DNA from: a virus
Direction: 5' to 3' (one strand)
IMG/VR virus record: IMGVR_UViG_3300044675_003261
Span: 1-41,949 of that record
DNA: 41,949 nt
Part shown: positions 20,081 through 28,161 of the stretch, in pieces
Position numbering within the stretch: the stretch's first letter is position 1
How the letters are laid out: each line of letters opens with the position of its first letter
The notes under the pieces: generated by a model
The model's input: the letters and a program-made list of their open reading frames with translations, nothing else
Database searches by the model: none
Told to the model about the DNA's origin: nothing
Program-made: the position numbers and the translations under genes

Positions 20081-20644
20081 ATGGCATTGACCACATTCTC
20101 CGGCCCAGTCTCTTCCCTCAACGGCTTCATCACCACAATTTCCAACTCTTCCACAGGTGCCTCCGCCTTTAACGCGAATACCACTGCCGTTACGATGACG
20201 GGTGTTGGCGGCACGGGTGGGCGCACCTTGTTTGAGATGGATACTAACGTCGCTCTGGGTTCGTTCTCTAATGCCCTGAAAGCCGAAGTCACTTACGGTG
20301 CTACTGGTCGCACGACCGGTCTGGGTTCAGCCTTTGTTGCTGAGTTGAGCCTGTCTGCCGGTACATCTTCTGGTAATTACGCTCCTCTTGAGATCGAGTT
20401 GAATGCTCCTACTGGGGCTTCGACAGGAACTTTAACGAGCTTTATCCACGCCTCAACTCAAGGAGCGGGCGTTGCAGCGGTTGACGACAATGCTGTGTTC
20501 TTTAACCTTCAAGGCGTAACGGCAGGCTCTGGGCACATTTTTCAAACTGGTACAACGCTTGGAAGTGCAGGAGCCACCATCAAGGTTCGGGTTGGAAATA
20601 CGAATTTCTTCCTGCCACTGTACGCCACTCAAATCACCACCTAA
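20081..20644 (+). CDS. virion structural protein, hypothetical
   Basis: A 187-residue serine-, threonine- and glycine-rich protein with alternating beta-type sequence throughout (TTISNSSTGASAFNANTTAV; GATIKVRVGNTNFFLPLYAT). There is no charged helix and no catalytic motif. Such composition is usual for phage surface proteins (head fibre or decoration). AAGGAAAC precedes the ATG. It is the first gene after the capsid terminator, so it needs a promoter in 19980-20080; GTGTATATTG near 19982 is a weak candidate. Its stop overlaps the next ATG by one base (TAATG). Confidence 0.65.
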   Translation: MALTTFSGPVSSLNGFITTISNSSTGASAFNANTTAVTMTGVGGTGGRTLFEMDTNVALGSFSNALKAEVTYGATGRTTGLGSAFVAELSLSAGTSSGNYAPLEIELNAPTGASTGTLTSFIHASTQGAGVAAVDDNAVFFNLQGVTAGSGHIFQTGTTLGSAGATIKVRVGNTNFFLPLYATQITT

Positions 20645-20811
20645 TGGCTGCGCTGGATGAGGGCTACCTGTTGGGTTTGAGAAATCAGGCACTTGAGCAA
20701 AGGCAAAAGTATCTGGACCTCATCCAGCAGGCTAACGGGGCAATTGCAATGGTTGATGTTTTAATAACAGAACTCAACCGAGAAGAACCGGAGCAAGAAA
20801 ATGGCGACTAA
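20644..20811 (+). CDS. very small coiled-coil protein
   Basis: A 55-residue helical protein (MAALDEGYLLGLRNQALEQR, then QKYLDLIQQANGAIAMVDVL, ending EQENGD). The heptad-like leucine spacing suggests a coiled coil. The start overlaps the preceding stop (TAATG) and the end overlaps the next gene by 11 bases, which supports a real coupled gene despite its length. Its position among structural genes suggests a small assembly or chaperone factor; no family recognised. Confidence 0.6.
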   Translation: MAALDEGYLLGLRNQALEQRQKYLDLIQQANGAIAMVDVLITELNREEPEQENGD

Positions 20812-21316
20812 TGTAAAACAAGCGCATATAAACACCAGTGGTTTTCTGGTGATGGGCCGTAACCGTATCAGGGGGCTCTCCTATGTGGGCACCGCCGACG
20901 CAGGCGAACTGGCAATGTTTGATACGACTTCTGCTCCTGTAACTTCTAGTGTCACTTATGGACGTACTGGAACAACTGTAACAGTCAGTAAAACATCCCA
21001 TGGCTTAGTAACTGGGGACGTTGTAGGAATTCACTTTTCGGATTCGTCAGGCGCATCTGCTACAGATGGCAACTATTCCATTACTCGAATAGATGCTAAT
21101 TCTTTTTCGCTTACAGACATTAACACAGGCGATATTAGTGGCAGCCCAGCAGCTGCTTATGTCAGTGGAAACAATCGTTGGTTGTTGACCTATGAGGTAT
21201 CTGCTACGGACATTTTTAACAATGCTCCTGATGTTCCTGATCAAGGCGTTTTGGCCGTTAACGCCATCTATGCCTACATGATCAACATAGCTGCGGTAAA
21301 TATTTACTATGGCTAA
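20801..21316 (+). CDS. structural protein with inserted beta domain
   Basis: A 171-residue protein. The N-terminus (HINTSGFLVMGRNRIRGLSY) and C-terminus (VLAVNAIYAYMINIAAVNIY) look like one small virion protein. Between them lies an immunoglobulin-like insert (TVTVSKTSHGLVTGDVVGIH to NSFSLTD), a module that occurs in many phage tail and fibre proteins. Removing the insert leaves a compact shell-type protein. It overlaps both neighbours by a few bases. Probably virion-exposed; exact place unknown. Confidence 0.6.
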   Translation: MATNVKQAHINTSGFLVMGRNRIRGLSYVGTADAGELAMFDTTSAPVTSSVTYGRTGTTVTVSKTSHGLVTGDVVGIHFSDSSGASATDGNYSITRIDANSFSLTDINTGDISGSPAAAYVSGNNRWLLTYEVSATDIFNNAPDVPDQGVLAVNAIYAYMINIAAVNIYYG

Positions 21317-21563
21317 GAAGACCCCTTCCCTTTCGGTTGGTCGTGGCGAGAAATTGCCCGTCTCCAAGGGGGCGGGCTTGACTGCCAAAGGCCGTGCCAA
21401 GTACAACGCGGCCACAGGAAGTAATTTGAAGGCCCCCCAGCCCAAAGGCGGTAAGCGCAAGGACTCGTTCTGCGCGCGCATGGGCGGTATGCCGGGGCCC
21501 ATGAAGGATGAAAAAGGCAAGCCTACCCGCAAGGCAGCGGCCTTAGCGCGATGGAAATGCTGA
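21309..21563 (+). CDS. small conserved phage protein (SFCARMGGMPGPMKD)
   Basis: An 84-residue, very basic protein. The C-terminal half has the strongly conserved phage motif KRKDSFCARMGGMPGPMKDE followed by GKPTRKAAALARWKC. This pair of blocks, with the arginine/lysine helix and terminal cysteine, is widespread in structural regions of tailed phages but has no proven function; DNA binding or head packing is plausible. It overlaps the previous gene by eight bases and the next by one (TGATG). Confidence 0.75.
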   Translation: MAKKTPSLSVGRGEKLPVSKGAGLTAKGRAKYNAATGSNLKAPQPKGGKRKDSFCARMGGMPGPMKDEKGKPTRKAAALARWKC

Positions 21564-21802
21564 TGGACATCAACTTAGTCTGGTCTGCCGTTTTATCTGC
21601 CGCAGTTGGCGGATTGTGGTTTTTTATCCGTGAAAAATTTGACGAGCTCAAGCGCATCGACATTTTGTTGAACAAAACACGCGAGGAGATTGCCCGTGAT
21701 TACGCAACTAACACAGAAGTGCAAAGAGTCACTGATCACATTGATCAGCGTTTTAACCGGCTTGAAGCAAAAATTGATCAACTTATTCAACAGGCAAACT
21801 AA
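21563..21802 (+). CDS. membrane-anchored coiled-coil protein
   Basis: A 79-residue protein. Residues 1-20 (MDINLVWSAVLSAAVGGLWF) form one membrane segment, followed by a charged coiled coil (REKFDELKRIDILLNKTREE, then VQRVTDHIDQRFNRLEAKID). The layout resembles small phage membrane proteins of the DUF2730 or spanin-like type; it lacks a lipobox, so a lysis role is uncertain. I chose the ATG at 21563 for its overlap with the preceding stop (TGATG); an in-frame ATG at 21551 is possible. Confidence 0.65.
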   Translation: MDINLVWSAVLSAAVGGLWFFIREKFDELKRIDILLNKTREEIARDYATNTEVQRVTDHIDQRFNRLEAKIDQLIQQAN

Positions 21803-21811
21803 GGAGCAATG

Positions 21812-22033
21812 ATGGCAACCTCGAAACTAAAGATGGTCAAAAAAGGCGGTAAATCCGTTCCTGCCTTTGCGGCCGATGGCGTTGGCAAGATGAAAAAAGG
21901 CGGAATTGCCGGCATGCACAAGATGCCTGACGGTAAGATGATGAAAAATTCTGACATGGGCGACAAAATGGGTCGCGCTGTTAAACGTAAAACGGCCGAC
22001 GTTAAGGGCCGTGCAATGAAAAAAGGAGTTTAA
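21812..22033 (+). CDS. small lysine/methionine/glycine-rich protein
   Basis: A 73-residue basic protein with low complexity (MATSKLKMVKKGGKSVPAFA; KMKKGGIAGMHKMPDGKMMK). It carries the KKGG motif twice. Such proteins recur beside head genes in marine and freshwater phages and are probably virion-associated or DNA-binding, but that is inference. AAGGAG stands six bases before the ATG at 21812, so I prefer it to the ATG at 21809. It is adjacent to a second low-complexity gene one base downstream. Confidence 0.65.
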   Translation: MATSKLKMVKKGGKSVPAFAADGVGKMKKGGIAGMHKMPDGKMMKNSDMGDKMGRAVKRKTADVKGRAMKKGV

Positions 22034-22034
22034 T

Positions 22035-22268
22035 ATGGCTGGACGTGGAATGGGAGCCGCTACGCGCGGTGGTGGTGCTGTTGAAAGTGGCCCCGCAAAC
22101 AAAATGATTTCTGAGCCAAGCAAGACCACTGGTCCTGTGAGAATGGCCAAAGGCGGCATGGCCAAGGGCATGATGGCCGGTGGCATGATGTCTAAGGGCT
22201 ACGCTGCAGGCGGCGCGGCCAAGAAGATGTCTAAGGGCATGATGGCGGGCGGTAAGCGCGCTAAGTAA
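22035..22268 (+). CDS. small glycine/methionine/lysine-rich protein
   Basis: A 77-residue basic protein, low in complexity, with repeated MAKGG, MMAGG and MSKG units (VRMAKGGMAKGMMAGGMMSK; KKMSKGMMAGGKRAK). No membrane segment or enzyme motif. It resembles its neighbour at 21812 in composition, and the (M/F)AxGG motif recurs in the large virion proteins at 9241 and 37320. AAGGAG before the start supports expression. The stop overlaps the next ATG by one base. Confidence 0.65.
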   Translation: MAGRGMGAATRGGGAVESGPANKMISEPSKTTGPVRMAKGGMAKGMMAGGMMSKGYAAGGAAKKMSKGMMAGGKRAK

Positions 22269-22936
22269 TGTCATACCTCATCAGCAACATTCCGTACTTT
22301 AAGTGCTGGGTTAGACGCGAGTTTACCCACATGCACCAAAAGTACCACGGCGAGTATTTGCACGCAAACGTAATTGCGGTCAATGTCATGCCCGATCGTT
22401 GCTTGAGTTTTCAGCTTGTGTTTACCGGGTGTGAAAGCCACGTAGACGGCTCTGAAAACGTGCATGGGGGAGCCATGTGGGCGCGCATGCCGATCACAGC
22501 GCTGGTGGGGGATATCCCACTGGAGGAGTGGCCGGAGCGCATGCCTACGCACTTGGTGCAGCCTTGGGATTGTCCGTCGCATCATCACACTGTGATCAAG
22601 TTTGCGAGGACCAGTCCCAGCCCTTGGATATGCAAGATTGATGGCGAGTTTTACACTGGCCGGTACTTGTTCACCGTGGATTACGCGGAGAGCGAAGTAG
22701 CCGACTGCCCTGCGCAGCACAAGCAAAGTCATGTTTTGATTTTGACCGACGCAGGCAAGTGGACGGGTAACATCGTGGCGTTGCCAAACAACCGCGTTCG
22801 GGTTACAAGCCCCGCGTTTTGGCAAACAGGCGAGGGTGCCCCTGACTTTAGGCCAAGCCAGTGGACGCATTGTGCGGAGCAGGACGACTCGTACATGGAC
22901 GCACAAGCAACATTTGACAACCTGTACAGCAAATGA
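22268..22936 (+). CDS. conserved structural-region protein, function unknown
   Basis: A 222-residue soluble protein with many tryptophan, histidine and cysteine residues (YFKCWVRREFTHMHQKYHG; HLVQPWDCPSHHHTVIKFAR; SPAFWQTGEGAPDFRP). The ordered, non-repetitive sequence suggests a globular virion protein; a metal site formed by CPSHHH near residue 102 is possible. I have the impression that homologues lie before the adaptor genes in pelagiphage-type genomes, but I cannot name the family. It overlaps the following adaptor gene by four bases. Confidence 0.68.
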   Translation: MSYLISNIPYFKCWVRREFTHMHQKYHGEYLHANVIAVNVMPDRCLSFQLVFTGCESHVDGSENVHGGAMWARMPITALVGDIPLEEWPERMPTHLVQPWDCPSHHHTVIKFARTSPSPWICKIDGEFYTGRYLFTVDYAESEVADCPAQHKQSHVLILTDAGKWTGNIVALPNNRVRVTSPAFWQTGEGAPDFRPSQWTHCAEQDDSYMDAQATFDNLYSK

Positions 22937-23598
22937 CCACTTCTGGCACCACCACATTCAACCTGTCGATTGACGACTTGGTTGAGGAGGCGTTTGAACG
23001 CTGCGGCATGCGCCCGACCAGCGGGTACCAACTTGCCTCGGCGCGTCGCTCGCTCAACCTGCTGTTCCTTGATTGGGCCAATCGTGGGCTGAACCTGTGG
23101 ACCATTGAAGAGGCCACGTTTGCGCTGACCGCAGGGGTCAACGAGATTTCGCTGCCAACAGATGTGGTGAACGTGCTTGAGGCGGTCATTCGTCAAAACA
23201 ACCAAGGCATCAACACGGACGTCTACATTGAGCGAATCAGTCGAGAGGACTGGCTCAACGTGCCGGACAAGACCACGCAGGCCCGTCCTGCGCAGTTTTA
23301 TGTTGAGCGGACCAATGTCCCCAAGGTATATTTCTATCCCGCAGCAGACCAGAACTACACCTTCGTGTATTACCGCATTCGCCGCATCCAAGACGCTGGG
23401 GACTACACCAACACCTCGGACGTGAATTTCCGCTTTCTACCGTGCTTGGCCTCGGGCTTGGCATATCACTTGTCGTTAAAGTTTGCCGCTGACCGTGCAA
23501 GCGCGTTGAAAGCGCTTTACGAAGAGGATTTCCAGCGCGCGGCGCTTGAAGACCGCGACACGGCTAGCGTGCAATTCGTACCGGACTTGGGGGTATGA
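22933..23598 (+). CDS. head-tail adaptor (tail tubular A / gp4-like)
   Basis: A 221-residue protein expected to sit under the portal and join head to tail. The N-terminal helical block (SIDDLVEEAFERCGMRP, ARRSLNLLFLDWANRGLNLW) and the following beta part (GVNEISLPTDVVNVLEAVIR; NVPKVYFYPAADQNYTFVYY) match adaptor or connector proteins of short-tailed phages. The C-terminal helix (LASGLAYHLSLKFAADRASA) is also typical. It begins in a four-base overlap with the previous gene and lies beside a second adaptor-type gene at 23947. Confidence 0.78.
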   Translation: MTTSGTTTFNLSIDDLVEEAFERCGMRPTSGYQLASARRSLNLLFLDWANRGLNLWTIEEATFALTAGVNEISLPTDVVNVLEAVIRQNNQGINTDVYIERISREDWLNVPDKTTQARPAQFYVERTNVPKVYFYPAADQNYTFVYYRIRRIQDAGDYTNTSDVNFRFLPCLASGLAYHLSLKFAADRASALKALYEEDFQRAALEDRDTASVQFVPDLGV

Positions 23599-23599
23599 C

Positions 23600-23950
23600 A
23601 TGGCCTTCGCATCCGGCAAGTTCTCCAACGCGTTGTGCGACTACTGTGGCCAGCGGTACAAGTACAACACCCTGCGCAAAAACTGGCGGGGGTTTATGGT
23701 GTGCCCGGATGACTACGAGCCTAAAGAGCCTCAGCTTGAGCCGCTTCGCTACCGGGGTGATGCGATCGCGCTGCGCGATCCGCGTCCCGACCGAATTGAG
23801 CCGGTGTCGGTCTTCGTGGGCGCCCCAGGCTTCACGGCGTTTCAAAGCTACGGCAGCGTCCAAGGCGGCACTAACATGCAGCCATATCTGCAGGGCCAAG
23901 CGCTCATCGCGCAGGGCGCTATCGGAACAGTGACAGTGAGCACCTCATGA
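23600..23950 (+). CDS. zinc-knuckle phage protein in adaptor operon
   Basis: A 116-residue protein with a C-x2-C...C-P-x-D site: ALCDYCGQRYKYNTLRKNWR followed by GFMVCPDDYEPKEPQLEP, then ALRDPRPDRIEP. This pattern is very common in phage genes placed between head-tail connector genes and probably binds one zinc or iron atom. The glycine/serine-rich C-terminus looks flexible. I chose the ATG at 23600, one base after the preceding stop; the frame is open to 23546. A four-base overlap couples it to the next gene. Likely a structural or assembly factor. Confidence 0.78.
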   Translation: MAFASGKFSNALCDYCGQRYKYNTLRKNWRGFMVCPDDYEPKEPQLEPLRYRGDAIALRDPRPDRIEPVSVFVGAPGFTAFQSYGSVQGGTNMQPYLQGQALIAQGAIGTVTVSTS

Positions 23951-24606
23951 CCTACGACGAACTTGTCACCAACATCCGCAACTACACCGAGGTGGGCAAC
24001 AACGTCTTCACCGAGCCGGTGATCAACACCTTCATTACGTTGGCAGAGAACCAGATTCTTCGCGAGATTGACTTGGACGTGTTCAAGCTTGAGGCCACGG
24101 GCACGATGACTCAAGGCAACAAGTTTTTGGCCGCACCGACCGATCTGCTCACGCACCGTTACATGATCCTAACCCCGGTCAGTGGTGACCAGTTGTTCTT
24201 GGACTTCCGGGACACCTCCTTCATGAAGGAGTATTGGGACAACGGGTCGGTGCAGGGCACCCCAAAATACTATTCGGTATGGAACCAGAACACGTTCTAC
24301 ATTGCGCCCACACCAAACCAAAACTACAGCGTAGAGCTGGGCTACATTTACCGCCCAGCGCAGCTGTCTTCGACCAATACGACGACTTGGATTAGCAACA
24401 ATGCACCTGAGGCGCTGTTGTATGCATGCCTGATCCAAGCTTACAGCTACACCAAGGGACCTACTGAGATGATGCAGTATTTCCGTTCAGCATACAAAGA
24501 AGCTATTCAAGGCTTGGGTACTGAGCAGCAGGGCCGCCGTCGCCGTGACGAGTACCGTGACGGTATGCTTCGTATTCCCCTTAAATCGGATTCACCAGGC
24601 CCATGA
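23947..24606 (+). CDS. phage adaptor protein (second head-tail connector)
   Basis: A 219-residue protein of the same broad type as that at 22933. It has an N-terminal helical pair (MTYDELVTNIRNYTEVGNN, VINTFITLAENQILREIDLD), then beta strands (RYMILTPVSGDQLFLDFRDT; NTFYIAPTPNQNYSVELGYI) and a helical C-terminal region (APEALLYACLIQAYSYTKGP) with a basic tail. This order matches the phage adaptor families placed at the portal-tail junction. It overlaps both neighbours by four bases, suggesting stoichiometric coupled translation. Confidence 0.8.
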   Translation: MTYDELVTNIRNYTEVGNNVFTEPVINTFITLAENQILREIDLDVFKLEATGTMTQGNKFLAAPTDLLTHRYMILTPVSGDQLFLDFRDTSFMKEYWDNGSVQGTPKYYSVWNQNTFYIAPTPNQNYSVELGYIYRPAQLSSTNTTTWISNNAPEALLYACLIQAYSYTKGPTEMMQYFRSAYKEAIQGLGTEQQGRRRRDEYRDGMLRIPLKSDSPGP

Positions 24607-24890
24607 TTACCGTATCCGCCCCTGTTTTGGTTGGCAGCGTCTTTGTCGAGACCACGCATGCGCGTGGTTGGAACGTCGAAGAGCTGGCCGCACGCGCCGC
24701 TGACAAGATTATTTTTGTCGGCGACCAGTCCCATCCCGCTGTGCAGGCGCAAGCCCGTGCATTTAAGGAAAGCGTCAAGCATGTGGTGGCGTTTTATTTG
24801 AAGGAGGCGGTCGAACAGGACCGTTCCACGATCGCCATGCGCTTGCGCGAGGCGGGACACCCTGATTTGGTTTATTTGTTAGGAGATTAA
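24603..24890 (+). CDS. small conserved hypothetical protein
   Basis: A 95-residue soluble protein with a beta-helix start (ITVSAPVLVGSVFVETTHAR), a helical middle (NVEELAARAADKIIFVGDQS) and a long C-terminal helix (YLKEAVEQDRSTIAMRLREA). It overlaps the adaptor gene by four bases and precedes a structural protein. Proteins of this length and place are common in pelagiphage-like genomes, but none has a known role that I can cite. Confidence 0.65.
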   Translation: MITVSAPVLVGSVFVETTHARGWNVEELAARAADKIIFVGDQSHPAVQAQARAFKESVKHVVAFYLKEAVEQDRSTIAMRLREAGHPDLVYLLGD

Positions 24891-24892
24891 AA

Positions 24893-25330
24893 ATGGCGTT
24901 TACAGGAAACTTCATGAGCACCAGCTTTAAGGTTGAGCTGATGCAAGCCGTGCACAACTTTACCACTGGCACGGGTAATACCTTTAAGCTGGCCTTGTAC
25001 GACAACAGCGCGTCCTTTACCGCCGCGACCACGGCGTACACGGTCACCAACGAGGTAGCGAACTCCGGTTCGTACGCGGCTGGCGGCGGCACGTTAACCA
25101 ACGTCACACCCACGTCTACGGGCACGACCGCGTTCACAGACTTTGCGGACTTGTCGTTTACCAGTGCGACCATCACCGCCTTTGGCGCCTTGATTTACAA
25201 CGACACGGCGGCCGGTAATCCAGCGGTTTGCGTTTTGGACTTTGGCGGTGCAAAGACCTCGACCAGCGGTACTTTTACCATCATCTTTCCAACTGCCGAC
25301 GCAAGCAATGCCATCATTCGCATTGCTTGA
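24893..25330 (+). CDS. virion structural protein, beta-rich
   Basis: A 145-residue protein starting three bases after the preceding stop. It is almost entirely beta-type sequence with many threonine and alanine residues (FMSTSFKVELMQAVHNFTTG; ITAFGALIYNDTAAGNPAVC). The opening, with F-x-x-E-L-M-x-x-x-H-x-F and then KLALYDNSAS, is a frequent tail-protein pattern in phages (a small tail or decoration protein). No enzyme motif. It lies directly before the fibre genes. Confidence 0.7.
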   Translation: MAFTGNFMSTSFKVELMQAVHNFTTGTGNTFKLALYDNSASFTAATTAYTVTNEVANSGSYAAGGGTLTNVTPTSTGTTAFTDFADLSFTSATITAFGALIYNDTAAGNPAVCVLDFGGAKTSTSGTFTIIFPTADASNAIIRIA

Positions 25331-25342
25331 TAAGGGGCGCGC

Positions 25343-26113
25343 GTGGCTGATGTCGTTGTTGCCTTTGAAGGCTGGAATGCCTCTGGCGTAGGCTGGGGCG
25401 AACAGCCTTGGGGAGAGGGCGTTCTCGACATCAAAGCCACGGGAAATGTAGGCTCTGTGCAGGTGACCGCTGATGCGGTCGTTTTACTTTCCGGGGTAGG
25501 CGCAACGGCCTTTTTGGGTGCGGTTACCGTCACGGCCAATGCTAATGCCAGCGTTACGGGAGTAAGCGCCACGGGCCAAGTTGGCCAAATCACCATGACA
25601 GGTGATGCCAGTGTCACGCTTACGGGCGTAGAGGGCACGATGGCCGTGGGCCTTGTGACGGTAGCCGCCAACGCGGATGTGTTTGTTACGGGCGTGCAGG
25701 CGACGGGCCAAGTAGGTCAGGTAACGCATACCGGCGACGCCAATGTAACGCCGATTGGGGTCCAAGGCACGATGGCCTTAGGCACGGTTACAGTCAGCGG
25801 CACTAGCACGGTAGTCGTTTCGGGCCTACAGGCCACGTCCAGCGTGGGTAGTGTAATTGCGGCGGCGAATGCTGACGTGTTTGTTACGGGCGTGCAGGCA
25901 GTGGGCCAGGTTGGAAACACACTGGTCTGGAGTGTAATAGATGACAACCAGACCCCTAACTGGCAGAATGTGGATGATTCACAGTCAGGTAATTGGGTCG
26001 TTGTCAATGACAACCAGACGCCGAACTGGCAAAATGTGGATGATTTACAGTCAGGTAGTTGGGTCGTTGTCAATGACGGAAATACAGTGACTTGGACTCA
26101 AGTCCTAACGTAA
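25343..26113 (+). CDS. repetitive beta fibre-like protein
   Basis: A 256-residue protein starting with GTG behind AAGGGG. Residues 30-195 are built from about eight imperfect units of 19-23 residues (variants of VTGVQATGQVGQVTHTGDAN), a pattern suited to a beta-solenoid or fibrous shaft. Residues 197-250 are tandem copies of a 22-residue unit (DDNQTPNWQNVDD, SGNWVVVN) encoded by an exact-period 66-base repeat. The N-terminal WNASGVGWGEQPWGEG is tryptophan-rich. It is probably a tail spike or fibre component; repeat number should vary between related phages. Confidence 0.72.
   Translation: MADVVVAFEGWNASGVGWGEQPWGEGVLDIKATGNVGSVQVTADAVVLLSGVGATAFLGAVTVTANANASVTGVSATGQVGQITMTGDASVTLTGVEGTMAVGLVTVAANADVFVTGVQATGQVGQVTHTGDANVTPIGVQGTMALGTVTVSGTSTVVVSGLQATSSVGSVIAAANADVFVTGVQAVGQVGNTLVWSVIDDNQTPNWQNVDDSQSGNWVVVNDNQTPNWQNVDDLQSGSWVVVNDGNTVTWTQVLT
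25941..26072 (+). repeat. 66-base tandem repeat in fibre gene
   Basis: Two copies, 25941-26006 and 26007-26072, with high identity and a third, partial copy starting at 26073. Each starts ATGACAACCAGAC (third copy ATGACGGAAATAC). The period of 66 keeps the reading frame. Confidence 0.85.
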
Positions 26114-26123
26114 AGGAAATAAC

Positions 26124-27911
26124 ATGGCAAGCACCTATTCAAGTAACCTCAAGATTGAGTTGATGGGCACGGGGGAGAACTCGGGAACTTGGGGCACCAT
26201 CACAAATACCAACTTAGGTACAGCCTTTGAGCAGGCCGTCATTGGTCTGGGCAATCCCGATTACCCGTCTGATGCCAACCTGACCATTACCCTCACCAAC
26301 AGCAACGGGGCCCAAGCTGCTCGTGCTTTGGTTCTAAATGTAACTTCCGCGTTTGGTAGCTTAACGGTCACTCGCGAGCTGATAGTTCCTACCATCCAGA
26401 AGCAGTACATCGTACAGAACAACACGACGGGGGGTCAGAGCATTACGGTGAAGACCTCGGGCGGCACGGGCATCACGGTGCCTAACGGCCGCAAAGCGCA
26501 CTTGTACGCCGACGGCACGAATGTCATTCAAATGTTCGACTTCGTGGACATCAACGGTGGCGCGATTGATGGCACTATTATTGGCGGAAGTACTGCGGCA
26601 GCAGGAACATTTACGACTGCAACGGCTACGACGGGCAACATCACAACCGTAAACGCAACAACGGTTGACGCCACAAACGTGGAAGTCACTAACATCAAAG
26701 CCAAGGACGGCACAGCGTCTATTGCTCTTGCCGATAGCACGGGCGTAGCAACTATTGCTGCTGCACCAATTCTGACTGCATTGACTGCCAGCCAAGCAGT
26801 TTTTACCAATGGCTCTAAAGCGCTGGTCAGCAACGCCATCACGGGTACGGGTAGCGTGGTGATGTCCGCAAGTGCAACACTGACCACCCCCATACTTGGT
26901 ACGCCACAATCAGGTACTTTGACCAACGCTACGGGGCTGCCAATTACTACCGGCGTGTCTGGTTTAGGCGCGGGAGTGGCATCCTTTTTGGCCACACCCA
27001 CATCTGCTACTTTAAAAACTGCGGTCACGGATGAAACGGGCGCTGGTGCTCTTGTGTTTGCCACAAGCCCTACGCTGGTTACCCCCATACTTGGCACCCC
27101 ACAATCAGGCACGCTAACCAACGTCTCTGGGCTTCCAATTACTACTGGCGTATCTGGTTTAGGCGCTAATGTTTCCACGTTCCTTGCTACACCCACTTCT
27201 GCTACTTTGGCTGCTGCGGTAACTGACGAAACAGGTACGGGTGCGCTAGTGTTTGCTGCAAGTCCTACACTGACTACACCCATACTCGGCACCCCACAAT
27301 CAGGTACTTTGACCAACGCTACGGGGCTGCCAATATTAAGTGGAACTACCGGAACACTAACGGTAGCCAGAGGCGGCACTGGGGTTACAACGTCCACCGG
27401 CTCGACTAATGTTGTCTTGTCAAACAGCCCGACTCTGGTAACCCCCGCTTTAGGCACTCCCTCCAGTGGTGTTGTAACCAATTTAACGGGTACGGCCTCA
27501 ATTAACATCAATGGCACAGTAGGAGCTACAACAGCTAACACAGGTGCTTTCACCACACTTACAGCCAGTACAAACCTGTCTTCAACGCGGATCAACCCGC
27601 GTGTCTCAAGTGCTGCATCGGCGTCAACACTTACACCAGATATTAGCTCGTTCGATCAGTTTGCTTTTACAGCACTTGCTGCGGGTCTAACAATCAATGC
27701 GCCTACAGGAACGCCGGTTGACGGAAACAAACTGATATTTCGCTTCTTAGACAATGGCACAACACGTACATTGACATGGAATGCTACGTTCACTGTCATT
27801 GGAACAACTCTCCCAACAGCCACCACCGCAAATAAAATGGTTTACGTCGGCTGTATCTACAACGCTGCCAACACCCGCTGGGATGTTGTGGCTGTCGCAA
27901 CTCAAGCATAA
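26124..27911 (+). CDS. tail fibre protein with 65-residue repeats
   Basis: A 595-residue protein. The N-terminal domain (residues 1-150: STYSSNLKIELMGTGENSG, GTWGTITNTNLGTAFEQAV) is a virion-attachment domain common to many phage tail proteins. The shaft contains three copies of a 65-residue repeat (ILGTPQSGTLTNATGLPITT, then TSATLKTAVTDETGAGALVF). It is followed by a VARGGTGVTT motif, typical of phage fibre shafts. The C-terminal beta-sandwich (PDISSFDQFAFTALAAGLTI, FRFLDNGTTRTLTWNATF) is usual for fibre tips. It probably contributes to host binding. Confidence 0.85.
   Translation: MASTYSSNLKIELMGTGENSGTWGTITNTNLGTAFEQAVIGLGNPDYPSDANLTITLTNSNGAQAARALVLNVTSAFGSLTVTRELIVPTIQKQYIVQNNTTGGQSITVKTSGGTGITVPNGRKAHLYADGTNVIQMFDFVDINGGAIDGTIIGGSTAAAGTFTTATATTGNITTVNATTVDATNVEVTNIKAKDGTASIALADSTGVATIAAAPILTALTASQAVFTNGSKALVSNAITGTGSVVMSASATLTTPILGTPQSGTLTNATGLPITTGVSGLGAGVASFLATPTSATLKTAVTDETGAGALVFATSPTLVTPILGTPQSGTLTNVSGLPITTGVSGLGANVSTFLATPTSATLAAAVTDETGTGALVFAASPTLTTPILGTPQSGTLTNATGLPILSGTTGTLTVARGGTGVTTSTGSTNVVLSNSPTLVTPALGTPSSGVVTNLTGTASININGTVGATTANTGAFTTLTASTNLSSTRINPRVSSAASASTLTPDISSFDQFAFTALAAGLTINAPTGTPVDGNKLIFRFLDNGTTRTLTWNATFTVIGTTLPTATTANKMVYVGCIYNAANTRWDVVAVATQA
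26886..27470 (+). repeat. 195-base repeats in tail fibre gene
   Basis: The sequence ACCCCCATACTTGG (variants) starts copies at 26886, 27081 and 27276, exactly 195 bases apart. The third is truncated into the VARGGTG region. Identity at DNA level is high, so unequal recombination could alter shaft length. Confidence 0.85.
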
Positions 27912-27920
27912 GGAACCACC

Positions 27921-28160
27921 ATGAAAATAGATTTTGACTTCACCACCGCCCACGGTATTTTCCGCGATGCTTTGCATCTACCTGATGACCACACACTAAC
28001 TGATGACGAAATCCAAGCCATGAAGCAACAGCGTGTGGACAACTGGATTGCTGTAGTAACTGCACCTCCTGTAGAGCCTGATACGGTAGTTATTGATGGC
28101 GTAACGTATGAAAAAATTCAGATTGATGGACAGACAGTTCTAAAGCCTGTGGAGGCGTAA
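27921..28160 (+). CDS. small fibre-associated hypothetical protein
   Basis: A 79-residue acidic protein between two fibre genes. Residues 1-45 (FDFTTAHGIFRDALHLPDD, TLTDDEIQAMKQQRVDNWI) are helical. Residues 48-79 are strand-like (VVIDGVTYEKIQIDGQTVL). It starts nine bases after the fibre stop behind AAGGAA and ends one base before the next start. It may be a fibre assembly chaperone or small tail part; only its place suggests this. Confidence 0.65.
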   Translation: MKIDFDFTTAHGIFRDALHLPDDHTLTDDEIQAMKQQRVDNWIAVVTAPPVEPDTVVIDGVTYEKIQIDGQTVLKPVEA

Positions 28161-28161
28161 T

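Noticed and set aside
22271-23391. Minus-strand frames of 228 and 220 codons opposite the adaptor region
   Set aside because: The plus-strand genes here have tight four-base overlaps and recognisable adaptor motifs; the minus frames are histidine/arginine-rich shadows.
26361-27595. Long minus-strand frames (182 and 355 codons) in the tail fibre gene
   Set aside because: Shadows of the repetitive threonine/glycine fibre sequence; no start signals.
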